From Cristatella mucedo (taxonomy: Eukaryota > Bryozoa > Phylactolaemata > Cristatellidae), in the NCBI GenBank assembly GCA_009760855.2, contig WPIO01000033.1, forward strand, positions 1,650,501-1,714,500: a stretch of 64,000 nucleotides of DNA, written 5' to 3'. The notes under the pieces were generated by a model. It did no database searches and was not told where the DNA came from. It was given only the letters and a program-made list of their open reading frames with translations. The stretch's first letter is position 1, and the number at the start of each line of letters is the position of its first letter. A program made the translations under genes and the position numbers. Below are positions 1 to 10,589 of this stretch, in pieces.

Positions 1-175
1 CTTTCTTTTTGCATGAGATGAAGTCTGGTAGCCACCGAATGCGTACCGAAAGCCACAGGGTCTGAATGCTCTATAAAAAACGCCCCTGCATAACACCCAT
101 ATAATTCTTATTGCTGTGTGGAGCTACAAACGGAGATACATTAAATGACATTAGAAATACGAATGGCACGGTGTA
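1..175 (+). mobile_element. LINE-B 3' end (truncated by window edge)
   Basis: This is the 3'-terminal part of a second LINE family (LINE-B). It shows the landmarks GCATGAGATGAAGTC, then GGTAGCCACCGAATGCGTACC, and ends near GAGCTACAAACGGAGATACA. The same order appears at 51740-51890 on the + strand and, reversed, at 18405-18530. No reading frame remains open, so it is a dead fragment. Confidence 0.7.
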
Positions 176-574
176 AAATAATACAAAATTAAGTCAAAGG
201 TATTTGTACAATAAACTAGATTGCAATTAACGAAAACTAATCTACATTTGGTAAGACCTCACTTGCTGAACTTTCCGTTGCAAGAAATATTCAAGATTAA
301 CAACTTAGGATGGATTTAGAATAGTCCAGCTTAAAAACTATCTCTTGCATGAAATTAGTAAAATTTAGTGAAATTTCCATTTTAATTTGATCTATTAAGC
401 TTTCATTTAGCCGTAGCCAAATCAAATTGTTGACCTCTGATTTAAAAGTGGATTCGCACCAGTCAAAGATAAACTGCCAACTATGCACGAAGAAGTAAAT
501 GAACGTGCATACCCACCAGAGAAATGTAGTGCGTACCGATACCTTACTTCATCGACTGTTTAACTTCCTTTTCG
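176..574. other. No recognisable feature
   Basis: AT-rich unique-looking DNA with no coding signal, repeat or RNA gene that I can recognise. Confidence 0.5.
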
Positions 575-660
575 CCATATGTAAAGTGCCTGGAAAGAGA
601 TTGAGTTCTCTGAAAGAGATACACACATATTATTATTGTTACTGTTATTATTCATCGTGC
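575..660 (+). mobile_element. LINE-A solo 3' tail
   Basis: Contains ATGTAAAGTGCC, then AGAGATTGAGTTCTCT, then TATTATTATTG. This is the LINE-A terminal stem-loop and ATT-rich tail with no upstream body, as expected of an extremely 5'-truncated insertion. Confidence 0.7.
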
Positions 661-724
661 TAGTTGACTGAGCACAATACACGTGCAACTGTCAGTAAAA
701 AGCTTGCAGAGCATTTTTAAGAAC

Positions 725-1165
725 TACTAATAATAATACATTTGTATAGCGTCAATTGATAACTTAATCTCGTTTCAAGAACAAAACATATGCTGTAAGG
801 GAAGCACGATCAAACGATTAGTGGTAACGTGCACACATTTCAACAAGCATAACATGCTCAGCAAGCAAATATGGTTAAAGGCATCATTCGCTGTGCCAGC
901 ACGCATAAGTGTGTAAAGGACAAATCGCATGGACCCACTAAATGCTGTGATAAATAGATGCGTTTTTAATTTCTTTTTAAAATTTGTCAAATCGGGATGT
1001 CATTACGAGTGTCGGAAGTGAGTTTTAGGGTTTGGAAGCATAGGAGCTGAAGGCACGGTCTTCAAAGTATTTGAGTATTGTGAGGTATAGCTAAGCGAGT
1101 TGATTCCGGAATACGGGTAGCACGATGCCTAGTGTAGTTGGGAAGTAGTTCTGATAATTGCAAAT
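725..1165 (-). mobile_element. LINE-A 3' end, reverse orientation
   Basis: The reverse strand reads the last part of LINE-A ORF2 (FKKKLKTHLFITAFSGS near 925-990), then the 3' untranslated region and the tail at 725-790. The upstream part (about 1000-1165) aligns with the SFGDRAFSSYAPKAWNSLP segment of the better copy at 62.8 kb but is frameshifted. Confidence 0.75.
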
Positions 1166-1284
1166 GCACGTGTAAACATTTGCGATACTTAAATTACTTT
1201 GGGCAATCAAGCTTTAACAGCGGGATATCAGGGCCTCCCGTGGTCATTAACAGTAACTGCCTTGAATGGTGAACGGCCGGATCG

Positions 1285-1440
1285 ACTTTCTTATAATAAC
1301 AATAATACATTTGATACAGCGCCGTCAGAGAACTCAACCTCTTTCTATGCACTTTACATTTGCTGCAAAGGACGTGAAATCAAATGGTTAGTGGTAGCAT
1401 GCTCAATGACAACAAGCATAACAGGGTTAGGGATCACGTG
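1285..1440 (-). mobile_element. LINE-A 3' tail, reverse orientation
   Basis: Starts with an AATAATACATTTG tail, then the reverse of the stem-loop (GAGAACTCAACCTCTTTC), then TTTGCTGCAAAGGACG and part of the 3' untranslated region. It has no body beyond about 1440. Confidence 0.7.
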
Positions 1441-2162
1441 GAAAGGAGCACCTTGCCTGCATAGCATTAATTCTCTGGTAGCTTTGAGCCAGGACTTTCT
1501 TTCAAGATTCTTTATATGGGTTAATTTAAAAAATCGGTTGTGACGATATTCAGATAACCTCATACGTTGAGTTAAATTCAGCAGCACGGTTGCATTATTT
1601 ATCCGACAGCAGTCACTGAGGCTAACACTATAACAATCTTTGTGAATGTCATTAAATTTGACAGAATCCGCTAAAGAATTGCATAGCGTCATTTCAATCG
1701 CATCCTGATATTAAAAATGATCACGGGTTATAAGTGCTGTATTAAATTCAGATCCTCCATCAATTTCCAGTTTTATTGCATCGGTATAGAAGCGACATTT
1801 ACAGACCGGAAAGTTTTAGCAAAGTAACATTACTTTTGGATATCTCTTTGGTACACCTTGATTATTTCTTCGTGGTCCGGCTTAGTTGTCTTTCAATAGT
1901 GCTGCCGCTGCAGAAGTTTGAATTAGGTCTCAATGAAGTCTGGCCACAGCTTCGGTAAACTGTGAGCTGCTGCATGTTTTTTTTTTATAGAGGTATGAAC
2001 ATGTAGTTAAATATATATGGAACAGGACTGTGAAAGCAGCTCGTTGGCGTCACAAATTCTTCAGTAAATATCATAGTCAGTAACCTATTTAAGCTACTGA
2101 GTGGAGAGCTGACTGAGATTCCCCGGTTTTCCTTTAAGTGCACATCGACAATTGTTGTTCGG
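1441..2162. other. No recognisable feature
   Basis: No gene, RNA or repeat that I can identify. Short open frames here lack recognisable motifs. Confidence 0.5.
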
Positions 2163-2315
2163 AAGAGGTGGTTTGGTCTAGCGGTTAAGGTGCTCGCCCC
2201 GACCAAGGTCTGACTGAGGTCGTGGGCTCGAGCCCCGAGGCATATGTGAAGCGCCTGAATAGAGATTAAGTTCTCTTGGGGCGCTATATAAATGAATAAA
2301 TTATATCTAGAATTA
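2163..2315 (+). mobile_element. SINE-1, tRNA-headed with LINE-A-like tail
   Basis: The head resembles a tRNA gene: the A-box-like GGTCTAGCGGTTAAGG begins near 2174 and the B-box-like GGGCTCGAGCCC near 2222. The 3' part, from ATATGTGAAGCGCCTGAAT through AGAGATTAAGTTCTCT and GGGGCGCTATATAAATGAAT, closely matches the LINE-A terminal stem-loop. Both pol III boxes are internal, as in other tRNA-derived SINEs. It is not a functional tRNA because no acceptor-stem closure follows the B box. Confidence 0.8.
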
Positions 2316-2654
2316 CCTCTTTAAAATATGATCATCCTTCTAGAGACCACGCATGCGCATCAATGGGGTGATCTGCTCAGCGTATTGGCCGTATTTAAAA
2401 GAAAATTGGCAGCTCTCCTCCGAAGTCGCAGCTTAACACCGCCCGCCGAGGGGGCCGCAACACACGTCCCGAGGGCAGGTCTCTAAGCCCGGTCACCCAT
2501 CCGCGGAGGTCTGGTTAGATAACCCCTAGGTTAGCTGCTTCTTTTTACCGGAGGATGGGTTAATAGGGGCGTCGCCAGATCGCCGTACTTGTGGCCAAGG
2601 CTACAGCCGACTATTCCCCGCCTCGTGGACCAGTCTGAATCAAAGACTGAGCCG
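2316..2654. other. GC-rich unassigned segment between two SINE-1 copies
   Basis: GC-rich compared with its surroundings (about 2405-2640), with no open frame of note. Context with the LTR-like sequence downstream suggests, but does not show, a decayed retroelement. Confidence 0.3.
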
Positions 2655-2800
2655 AGCTGGCTTGGTCTAGCGGTTAAGGTGCTCGCCCACACTAAGGTCT
2701 GTGTGAGGTCGTGGGCTCGAACCCTGAGGCATATGTGAAGAGCCTGAATAGAGATTTAGTTCTCTTGGGGCGCTATACAAATGAATTATATTTAAAGACA
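2655..2800 (+). mobile_element. SINE-1, second copy
   Basis: Same layout as the copy about 490 bp upstream: TGGTCTAGCGGTTAAGGTGC (A box), GTGGGCTCGAACCC (B box), then ATATGTGAAGAGCCTGAATA, the loop core AGAGATTTAGTTCTCT and GGGGCGCTATACAAATGAAT. Differences in the region between the boxes show independent insertions or long divergence. Confidence 0.8.
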
Positions 2801-2889
2801 TGGAATGACTCGGATCCGCAAGACTGCAACTCGCGGTAGTTGAACTAGCATGCTATCTCATCGGAGGGCCGTTGAATGAGATGCGACCA

Positions 2890-3045
2890 AGCGCTAGGCT
2901 TGGATTATGATACTGGGTGGGAGCTCATCCTGGACACTGGGGCTTCCGGCAAGGTAAACGATTTATTTTCAAAATTCTACTGGGAAAAATACATTGGAAA
3001 ACCCTCATATTTTAGCTCCTATAGCTATTTTAATGTTTAATTTTG
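2890..3045 (+). other. Possible retropepsin (aspartic protease) remnant
   Basis: One short open frame reads GWELILDTGASGK, containing the D-T-G-A-S signature used by retroelement proteases, and reaches a stop about 30 codons later. There is no flanking gag or reverse transcriptase, and the motif is short enough to be chance. The LTR-like sequence at 3.8-4.1 kb makes a decayed LTR element plausible. Confidence 0.22.
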
Positions 3046-3773
3046 CAATTAGGTAAGGTCTAAAGAAATGTTTAAAAGGATTTAGCGTCATGCCGAAGGT
3101 GCTCCACTCTGATGCCTCTTTCGACGCAATAACCAAAAATGTTTAGCCTCAGTTGGAGAACGTTAAGCGAGGCACGCCTCTTTAAAACAGCACCTAAAAA
3201 GTTCTAATAGTCCTTCTGGAAGCCGACACTGAACGGTGCACCGAAGGTGCTCCACTTCCTGTGCAAAAACATCTTTAGTCGGCGACGCCAACAATCCTGG
3301 CAGAATGCCACGTCCTTTGGCGGCTCGCTGTGCTAAGTACTCGCGGATAATCCTAATTTAGCAGGCTACATGTATCTCAATTAAATAGAAAGCTATAGAT
3401 CCAATCCGGAAGTGATGAGAGAGCTTAAAGCCATTTAGCAGGCATGAAGAGTCTAGCTGAGAGGCACGTTTAGGCGTCCTACTTTATGCTCTCAAACGAG
3501 GGGGCATTTTCCGAGTGACGCACATTAAACATGAAGCTGAAGACTAGCAGAATTGCTTAGATTTAACTGATTTACAGGAAGTAGACTCCAAATCCGCCCG
3601 CCAAGTAGCACTGGTAAGACGCTTTTTATCCTTATACAAAAGTTGTACTTATTTGGCCGAAGACAGAATATTCATAAAGAGAGAGCGCTGCCCGAAAGCA
3701 TTTTCAGACAGATTTGAACCCTTTTACGGAGCCCAAAGATGCGCCCTAACGGTTATCCGCCTGACAAGCTTAT
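3046..3773. other. No recognisable gene
   Basis: No coding segment recognised. GGTGCTCCACT occurs at about 3098 and again near 3246, part of a short imperfect direct duplication of unknown meaning. Confidence 0.4.
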
Positions 3774-4075
3774 GTAGCGTGTATGGGGTATTCCTGCCGC
3801 AAGGTGGACACGGAGTCCTACTTCTCTGGTCAGGATTTAGGCTCCGGTTTGGGCTCAGTCTATTTGGGTCGTTCCCCACTATAGACGTAAGTAGCCTAAG
3901 TGTGGAGACGTATTCCCTCCGCAAGAGTGTTTGTGCTGCTGAGAGCGTGCGAGGAGTGTGGAGATAAAACTGAGCTAGGCGCGCAGCGACTTTGTGCGCT
4001 TGCGAATAAAGCTCAGTAGAATCCCCAATTTGTGTGTCTCGCTTTCCGATTCACGCTGCGGACTCACGACCCCAT
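3774..4075 (+). mobile_element. Possible LTR remnant
   Basis: A moderately GC-rich block begins with TGTAGCGTG and carries GCGAATAAAGCTCAG near 4002, a polyadenylation-like signal. It is followed after 20-30 bp by a TGTG-rich segment, as in the R-U5 part of an LTR. I could not define paired LTRs, target duplications or a primer-binding site, so this is an inference from layout only. Confidence 0.22.
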
Positions 4076-6830
4076 TTAGTAAGGGTAAGTAGGTCAGCGC
4101 CAGAAACGATTGTTTCGTGGCGGCCAGCTTATTGCGCGTAGGCGCGCACCGAACGGCAGTAGGCGCTAGGTTACGCCGCTAGGTAAGCGGCAGTTCAAGC
4201 ATACTCTGCCGAGCCTTCGGCGTTACAATTGCTAAGCCCAGCTCGCTCCATCAGCCAGACTTACCGGGTGAGACAGATTAGCCAATCTTAGCCCCTATAC
4301 GTCCCTTGGATGTGGTTGCCCATATATAGGGCCTATAGACCAATATGGAACGCTGGTCATGCAAAACAAATCATGAACATTTCAGCATCATTCGAAGGAA
4401 GGATGTAATTCTTGCTTTCATATCGCCTAAATGTGTAAGGAATGACGGAGAAAATGCGTGTGTACTTCTTGCATTGCTATAAGTACGCGCATATAAACAG
4501 AGTTTGTGCCTATGTCTACGTATATTTACTCTCACAGATAGCTGCAAATGCTGATTCTACCTCGTCTCTCACTTTTTCGTGTGCATCAAAAGACTTTCGT
4601 GAAATCTAATTCACAAAGATGATACGAGTTATTCTTTTAAGTCATGCTTTACGTCAAGGCGGTGTGCAATTCTTAGATGGCCGCTTCTTTTCTGGACCAC
4701 GATGGACGCAGAAAGTATTCACGATGGCTTGCTGGTAATATTTGCGCAACTGTCCTGGAAGCTTGCAATTTTTAGTGAAAGTTAGTGAAATTAATATGCC
4801 GATCGGTAGCAATGAGCATGTCTCAGACTTGCAGGAATGTTCAAAATCTCAGCTCAACAGTCCATGGTTTGAGATCGGTGACGAATTTTCTTTTATTGAG
4901 GCACAAATGAAGGTACAATTCTCATTATCTACTCTTTCTCTAGCATTATCGGTGTCTACTCGATGCAAGCGCAGAAGATGCATAAATCTTAAGCGCCGTT
5001 GACCAAGCTGTTTTACAGCGTCCGACCGTCACTCGCCGGACATTCTTGACATCCACAGCAGTTCCAGAGATGAACAGCAAAAGAAAAAGAGTGACGGTAA
5101 AATTTGAAATCAACATCTCCTTTGGCGACTTTTGCAGCGAACCAGCCAATATTGAGGAAGTCATGAACAAAAGGTCTTTAGGCAAACATAACGTGCCGAG
5201 CTCAAACTCTACCCCAAGTACAAGTTGGTCGAATGTCTCAGACAATAGTATTTTCGCTCCCATTCGTACATCGTCGGAGCTTATCGCTTCAATTAAAAGA
5301 GAGCTAAGCACGCTATTTCAGCAAAATATACAGTGAATCAAGGTTACCGTCTATCGCCGTTTCTTTGCAAGGTTGTGAATCCTGTGGAGCCGAAGTCATT
5401 CGTCTGCGAAGTTTGTGTTACTCTATTTCGAGTTTCAAAAGATCCAGCAGATCAAGCCAAATGCAATTAACTTAGCTGTTATTTATTCTGTACACTTTCC
5501 TAACGAATCTCGTCAGGACCGTGCTGCATACTTTTTTAGCGGTTGCAAATAAAGCAGCTGCCTTAAAAAACTTGGATGTGCTTACCACGCCAGGCTGAAC
5601 AAATCATTGCAGTAATGACCGGAGCCAACATTAATAAAATAATATTGTGCTACTATTCTTGGCGTCGCGTTATGCTCTCCCCGTCTGTGTTCAAATATGG
5701 ATGGCCGGTGCAATTCTTCATAAGCCTAATGATGTGATATTTATCAAATTGCTTTTCAGGGACATTACAAATCTTTCGCAGTGGAGTTCGAGCCAAGTTT
5801 GAGCCGTCTCTTTTATCCGAACCTCTCGTCGTGTTTGAAAAAATATTGGTGAGCTTTCGTGTTACCACATCCTAGTAATCTCAATTATGCATACATTCTT
5901 CCTACTGCAGGCCTTAATACTCACAGAATCTGATCTTGTGTGTACACCTACTGGCAGCACACCATGCATGTTTGCTGTGGCGGTAGCAAGTGATGATCTT
6001 TCAGTAGGGCTTGTAAACAAGGCCGAGGAGGTTCGTCTTTATTTGCTGACCCTACCAAAAGCTCAACTGCAAGCTCACAGCAATCCCGATACTTGATGCC
6101 ATTGATCCAGCACGTGAACTAATAAGGTCGTCCATCTTCGCCTGTCCAGCATCGGCACAAAGTAAACAGGCGCAGGCTGCCAATTACTAAGTGGGCAGCT
6201 AGTGCAATGCTGTTAGGTTGACTCCAGTCTGATGTCTCGGCGCCAGAATGAGTCTGATACCCTTAGAAATGGAGCCGGAGCAAACTGAATAATGGCTGGC
6301 CAAACGACCCAATGACACTAAGAAAGAGCAGACACGAGATAGCTGCCCCAAGACCTTTAATTAGCCAATTGTTGCTCACGAATTGTTGCACGCTCTCTGG
6401 GATTGGCATGCTTTGAGCCATTTTATCATGCAAAGTTTTACTTGATGACACGACGGCCCATCGCTAACTTACCTTCTGGATTTTGCCGTGGTTTAAATTT
6501 TTGAGCCACCGGACCCGTGCTCCTGCCATAGCCACCGCGTCTCCGTCAGAGATAGTATCAAAGAAAGTGCACGAGACCGACTAGACAAATAAAAGTTACA
6601 GCCATTTTACTGAGCAACCCCCCCCGAAAGGTTCCGTGGTGAGCGAAAACCAGTGGCCAAGTTAAATTACCGTGTCCCAATCAAGCAACACAACTCCTAA
6701 CTCGGTGGCACAGTGCCTGTCTGTGCCAGGTTTGATTGTGGCTCAGATGAGACTTGGCTGCCTGTTGCAGCCGATGTTCTGACAAGCAGCCATAACGAGT
6801 CACACTCGAATGGAGGTCCAACTTTCTTAG
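4076..6830. other. Long stretch without a recognised gene
   Basis: Two consecutive + strand open frames at 4742-5002 and 5046-5336 encode basic, Ser/Thr-rich peptides without any motif I recognise. A third at 5887-6096 is similar. On the - strand, 6263-6451 encodes a 62-residue peptide with one hydrophobic stretch. None shows convincing exon borders and I do not call a gene. Confidence 0.35.
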
Positions 6831-6834
6831 GTCG

Positions 6835-7195
6835 CCAGCTTTACATGCTCCCAAAGCCTGGAACTCCCTCCCGACCTGCGTCAGAACATCCCCTGACCTG
6901 ACCACATTTAAAAGGAACCTAAAAACACACCTATTTAGGACAGCATTTAGTGGGTCCCTGTGATTCGTCCTTGATGTGCTTATGCGTGCTGACACTGTGC
7001 ATGCTGCCACTAACCACATTTGCATGCTGACCCTGTGCATGTCACCCCTAACCATATTATTCATTTCGTTTATTTTTTCAAGCATGATTTTATTTACCAT
7101 TCAATGGCATTTCACTCTACAGCAAATGTAAAGCGCCTAGAGAGAGATTAAGTTCTCTGAGGGCGCTTTATCAAGTGAATTATTATTATTATTAT
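6835..7195 (+). mobile_element. LINE-A 3' end with complete tail
   Basis: The last ORF2 codons (SFxxxAFSSYAPKAWNSLP region, then KRNLKTHLFRTAFSGSL) run to a TGA at about 6960. The 3' untranslated region and the canonical terminus follow: AATGTAAAGCGCCTAG, AGAGATTAAGTTCTCT, GAGGGCGCTTTATC and TTATTATTATTATT. This is one of the cleanest tails in the window and serves as a reference for the family. Confidence 0.85.
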
Positions 7196-7674
7196 GACAT
7201 CTTAGGGGCTAAGTCGTTAAAGTTGTGTTGCCTCGTACAGAAAAAGGTCCCGCAACTTGCAGTTTATTGGTCCTTTACCCTATTGGATTGGGCTGTCGGG
7301 ACTGCTGTCTTTCAATGGCAATCAACGCAGGGGTTAAAACCTTAAAATATTCTACCATATCAAGAGATACCTATACTAAGATGAATAAGTCACAGTTTGG
7401 TGAGGTCTGAAAAAAGGATGCAAACACGACGCAAGAGATAAAGAAGAGTCGTAGTTCTAAAAACGCACCTCCATCAAGCCAGCTCCATGTTGCTCGAGCC
7501 CTTCGACATAAGTAAAGCACGTAGATGAAGTAATTACACATAGTAGTAAGGATTGTTTCTTAGTCAACCAACAAAAGCCACTGAACAAAAACGCTGGGGT
7601 GCTGACGGCTACAAGACCACTAATAGTTAACTGTTAACCAATAACTGTTTACCTATACATCTTACAAATCTCAA
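7196..7674. other. No recognisable feature
   Basis: No gene, RNA or known repeat recognised. Confidence 0.45.
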
Positions 7675-8040
7675 ATGTTTTGGAGACCTTGCCTTTAGTT
7701 CGTACGCTCCCAAAGCCTGGAACCCACTCCCGACCTGCGTGGCGGCATCTCCCGAATTGGCCACATTTAAAAAGAAACTAAAAACATATCTTATGACAGC
7801 ATTTATTGGGTCCCTGTGATTCGTTTTTTATGTGCTTATGCGTGCTGACACTGTTGGATGCTGCCACTAACCATATTTGCATGCTGACCCTGTGTACGTC
7901 ACCCCTAACCCTGTTATGCTTGTTGTCATTGAGCATGCCACCACTATCCATTCAGTCATGCTTCCTTTGCAGCAAATGCAAAGCGCCTAGACAGAGATTG
8001 AGTTCTCTGAGGATGCTTTATAAAGTGTATTATTATTATT
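7675..8040 (+). mobile_element. LINE-A 3' end with complete tail
   Basis: From the GGAGACCTTGCCTTTAG segment of ORF2, through CAAAGCCTGGAACCCACTCC, to the stem-loop core AGAGATTGAGTTCTCT and a TATTATTATT tail. It diverges only modestly from the 6.9-kb copy. Confidence 0.85.
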
Positions 8041-8044
8041 GTAC

Positions 8045-8135
8045 GTCTCCCAGCCTTTGTCTATACTCAGGAAGAGATTTGATTCTCTTAGGGTGTTCGA
8101 AAAAAATGTCTCCGTATTGTTATTATCTCGCGATT
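8045..8135 (+). mobile_element. Degenerate LINE-A/SINE-1 type tail
   Basis: AGAGATTTGATTCTCTTAGG followed by a T/A-rich end resembles the shared stem-loop. The upstream part is too diverged to say whether it came from LINE-A or SINE-1. Confidence 0.4.
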
Positions 8136-8284
8136 TCCTTTTCTTTCTCTGTTTCTCTATCTCTAGACTTATTAATTTGAGCATACTTGGATAAGGATAT
8201 CATAACCTATATTTCCGTGCAGTTGTGACGTCCCAACCAGACTTGTGTGACTTAAAACTCACAGGTCTTCCTGCCTGTTTAATA

Positions 8285-8795
8285 AGTCACTTACATTTGG
8301 TGCAGAACTTCACAGCAAGGATTGCTTACGTAAGCTTTACAAATGACGCATTATAACACTTCTCACTGATCTGCTCTGGTTTTCTATACTTTAGATCGCT
8401 TCATTACATTGCTTCGGTCTACCGAGACAAAATACTTCCATATCTTTATTCACATGATAACACTTCTCTACTGGCCCTATTTGTTTGGCTGCGCATTTAT
8501 ACAACCTGAAATCCTTTGGAGACAATCTGTTTGTTTGCTCTTAGAGTCAGAAACTCACTCCCAATTGTCTTCAAAAAATCCTATGAGCTGATGAACATTA
8601 AAAACTAGCTAATAACCTACTTTTTTGTCCCAGCAGTGGTTACGTCCGTGTAAATTGTCCCTTGAATGATAATGCATATTGACACTGTGCATGTGTTATA
8701 GCTAACCAGTTGTTATGCTTTTTTCCAAAATATGTTAAGTGCCAGAAAGATATTTAGTTCTCTTTGGATACTGTGTAATGTTTAATTATTATATC
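8285..8795 (+). mobile_element. Old LINE-A 3' fragment
   Basis: Begins at the ORF2 segment matching LVQNxxAR (GGTGCAGAACTTCACAGCAAGG). It continues through AAATCCTTTGGAGAC and a mutated 3' untranslated region, and ends in AGATATTTAGTTCTCT and TTAATTATTAT. It is much more mutated than the copies at 6.9 and 7.8 kb. Confidence 0.65.
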
Positions 8796-8799
8796 TATT

Positions 8800-10135
8800 A
8801 TCACTTTTATCTTGATTTTCTGTCCACTGCACTGAGCATGAGAAAAGAAATATGATACAGAGAGACTAGTTTTGGCGTACATTTGCTGGCCAAATATTCA
8901 GGCCTAATGTCCAAAGTCAAAGGTTTAGAGTACAGCTAACCCAAGGTAAATGACTAGTGATATATGTCCACATAAATAGCAGGAGTTAGCTCAGTCAGAA
9001 TTTCTATGCACGCATTGTATAACAAATTCACAATGCCAGAACCTCAGGATATGTAGGAATCACTCTCCAACAGTCTTCCCTATAAATACCGTACGCTATG
9101 CAGGAATCACTTCGGCATATTTTGAGGTGCCATGTGGTTTGCAAAGGCACACAGGGATGCTTCCTAGTTTAACCTAACCATTGTGCAACATAATTGCATT
9201 CGGACTCACCTGAAGCTGCATACGGACTAAGCTGCAGGTGCAGTTGGTCAAGCACCACAAGTTTGTTCCGTCACGTAGACGGGCCTCCCCTTACCGTGCT
9301 ATGATGCAACTCAATGCTATTCATGCCCTAGCTTCCATTAGAGCAATAACTAGTCGTAGTGGTAACAGCCATTCAACACCAATAAGAAATGCCATCCTAA
9401 GGATTCTTAGTAGCCGCCAGGATAGAGCAGGGAGTGCAGTCTGCTAGCACAGTTTCATACGATCGGATTATGACAGCAATTATACCTGCAGGCCCTTATC
9501 GGTTTTGTGTGGGCAGCACACTTAGCCTAATTGTATTGACATGACCTCGCCAGAGATGGCATACTGATTAGTGGCACCCTGGAGAGATCGCACTGGGGGG
9601 AAGCGAGTGGTGTATCGCCTAGTTTTAATGTATCATCCTGCGCGTGCACGCGTAGTCGCAGCTTGATAGCTGCTGCGGATGTGTATATAAATGCTAGTTC
9701 TTGCCAGTTGGCTGTTGACTTGAGTATGAGCTTGCCTTGCCGTTTGTTCGTTCACTTGGAGAGGCTTAGGGTGAGGTAAGGAGTGATGAAATTTCGCTAG
9801 GTCAACTACTCCGCATCACTGGCTTTCACATCTCGTAATCCGGCTTTTCAGTGTGAGCATTTATTTAGAGTTGCTACAAAACTGTGTGCTGAAGATCCAG
9901 TGAGGAGAGTAGTTACAGGACAAGCGGTAAGTCTTCTATTGTGCATATGTAAAAGTTTGGGTTGTGGCATCAATAATCTACAGCCCTGGGTAAGCGCTTT
10001 CGCGGCCCTTAGTAAGAGTTTATTTCAGCGATACTTGCGTACAATCGTGTGATGAAAAGGCAACGAACATGATCTTCAATCCATCGCAATCTACCACAGT
10101 GCTCCACAGTGTGCATATGTCTACATGTATGTTTA
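8800..10135. other. No gene; candidate TATA promoter
   Basis: No coding segment recognised. TATATAAA at 9684-9691 is followed about 245 bp downstream by a good splice-donor-like sequence, GCGGTAAGTCT, near 9925. This could be the promoter and first non-coding exon of an unknown transcript, or part of an LTR. The link is speculative. Confidence 0.25.
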
Positions 10136-10139
10136 CCCC

Positions 10140-10480
10140 CTTATAACTCCGCAAAGCCACAAAGACTAGGTGGGTAGTACGCAAAAGAGTTTTCTATGCG
10201 AAGTCAAAGCCTAACCTTCTTTCAGTGCGCACTCGATAGCCAACACACTTCTTCTCACAAAACAAAGGGAAAGTGAGAAGCACAGCTGAGTAAGAAGAGC
10301 AGTCGAGGAAACGAGTAGCATGGAAGTAATAGCTCAGTACTGCTGCAAATGATGTGCCACAGTCTGCAGCAGCAAAGTACATGTCATTACATAAAAACTG
10401 TGGAAGTAAGCCCAACAGTCTAGCAACTGCAGAGTTAGAGCTTCCATAGCCAACTGTCTCCAGGTGTAATTCATGGCAAA
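10140..10480 (-). mobile_element. LINE-B 3' end, reverse orientation
   Basis: The reverse strand gives the ORF2 end of LINE-B. The segment LLPQFLCNDMYF matches SLPQFLGNDNYS of the 18.4-19.4 kb copy, then comes YYFHATRFLDCS and the Cys/Val-Gly-Tyr-Arg-Val-Arg-Thr-Glu segment. The 3' end is near 10140 (TAACTCCGCAAAGCCACAAAG). Confidence 0.75.
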
Positions 10481-10589
10481 CATTGACACGAAGAAACGAT
10501 GTCACGGAGCTCGAATTTTCAGTGAATATTGCAGTACACTGTCGTTGTAATTCACTAACCAAATTTAAAGCCATTTCTCTCCTGTGTTC

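Noticed and set aside
2163-2240. tRNA gene-like A and B boxes
   Set aside because: The same unit recurs with a LINE-like tail and no acceptor-stem pairing is completed, so it is a SINE head and not a tRNA gene. The same holds for all SINE-2 heads.
5046-5336. 96-codon + strand frame, basic and Ser-rich
   Set aside because: An open frame of similar length runs antisense over it (5311-4946), and no motif or exon border favours either.
6263-6451. 62-codon - strand frame with a possible membrane segment
   Set aside because: Single hydrophobic stretch without homology. A donor-like GTAAGTTAGC just upstream on that strand is not matched by a convincing acceptor.
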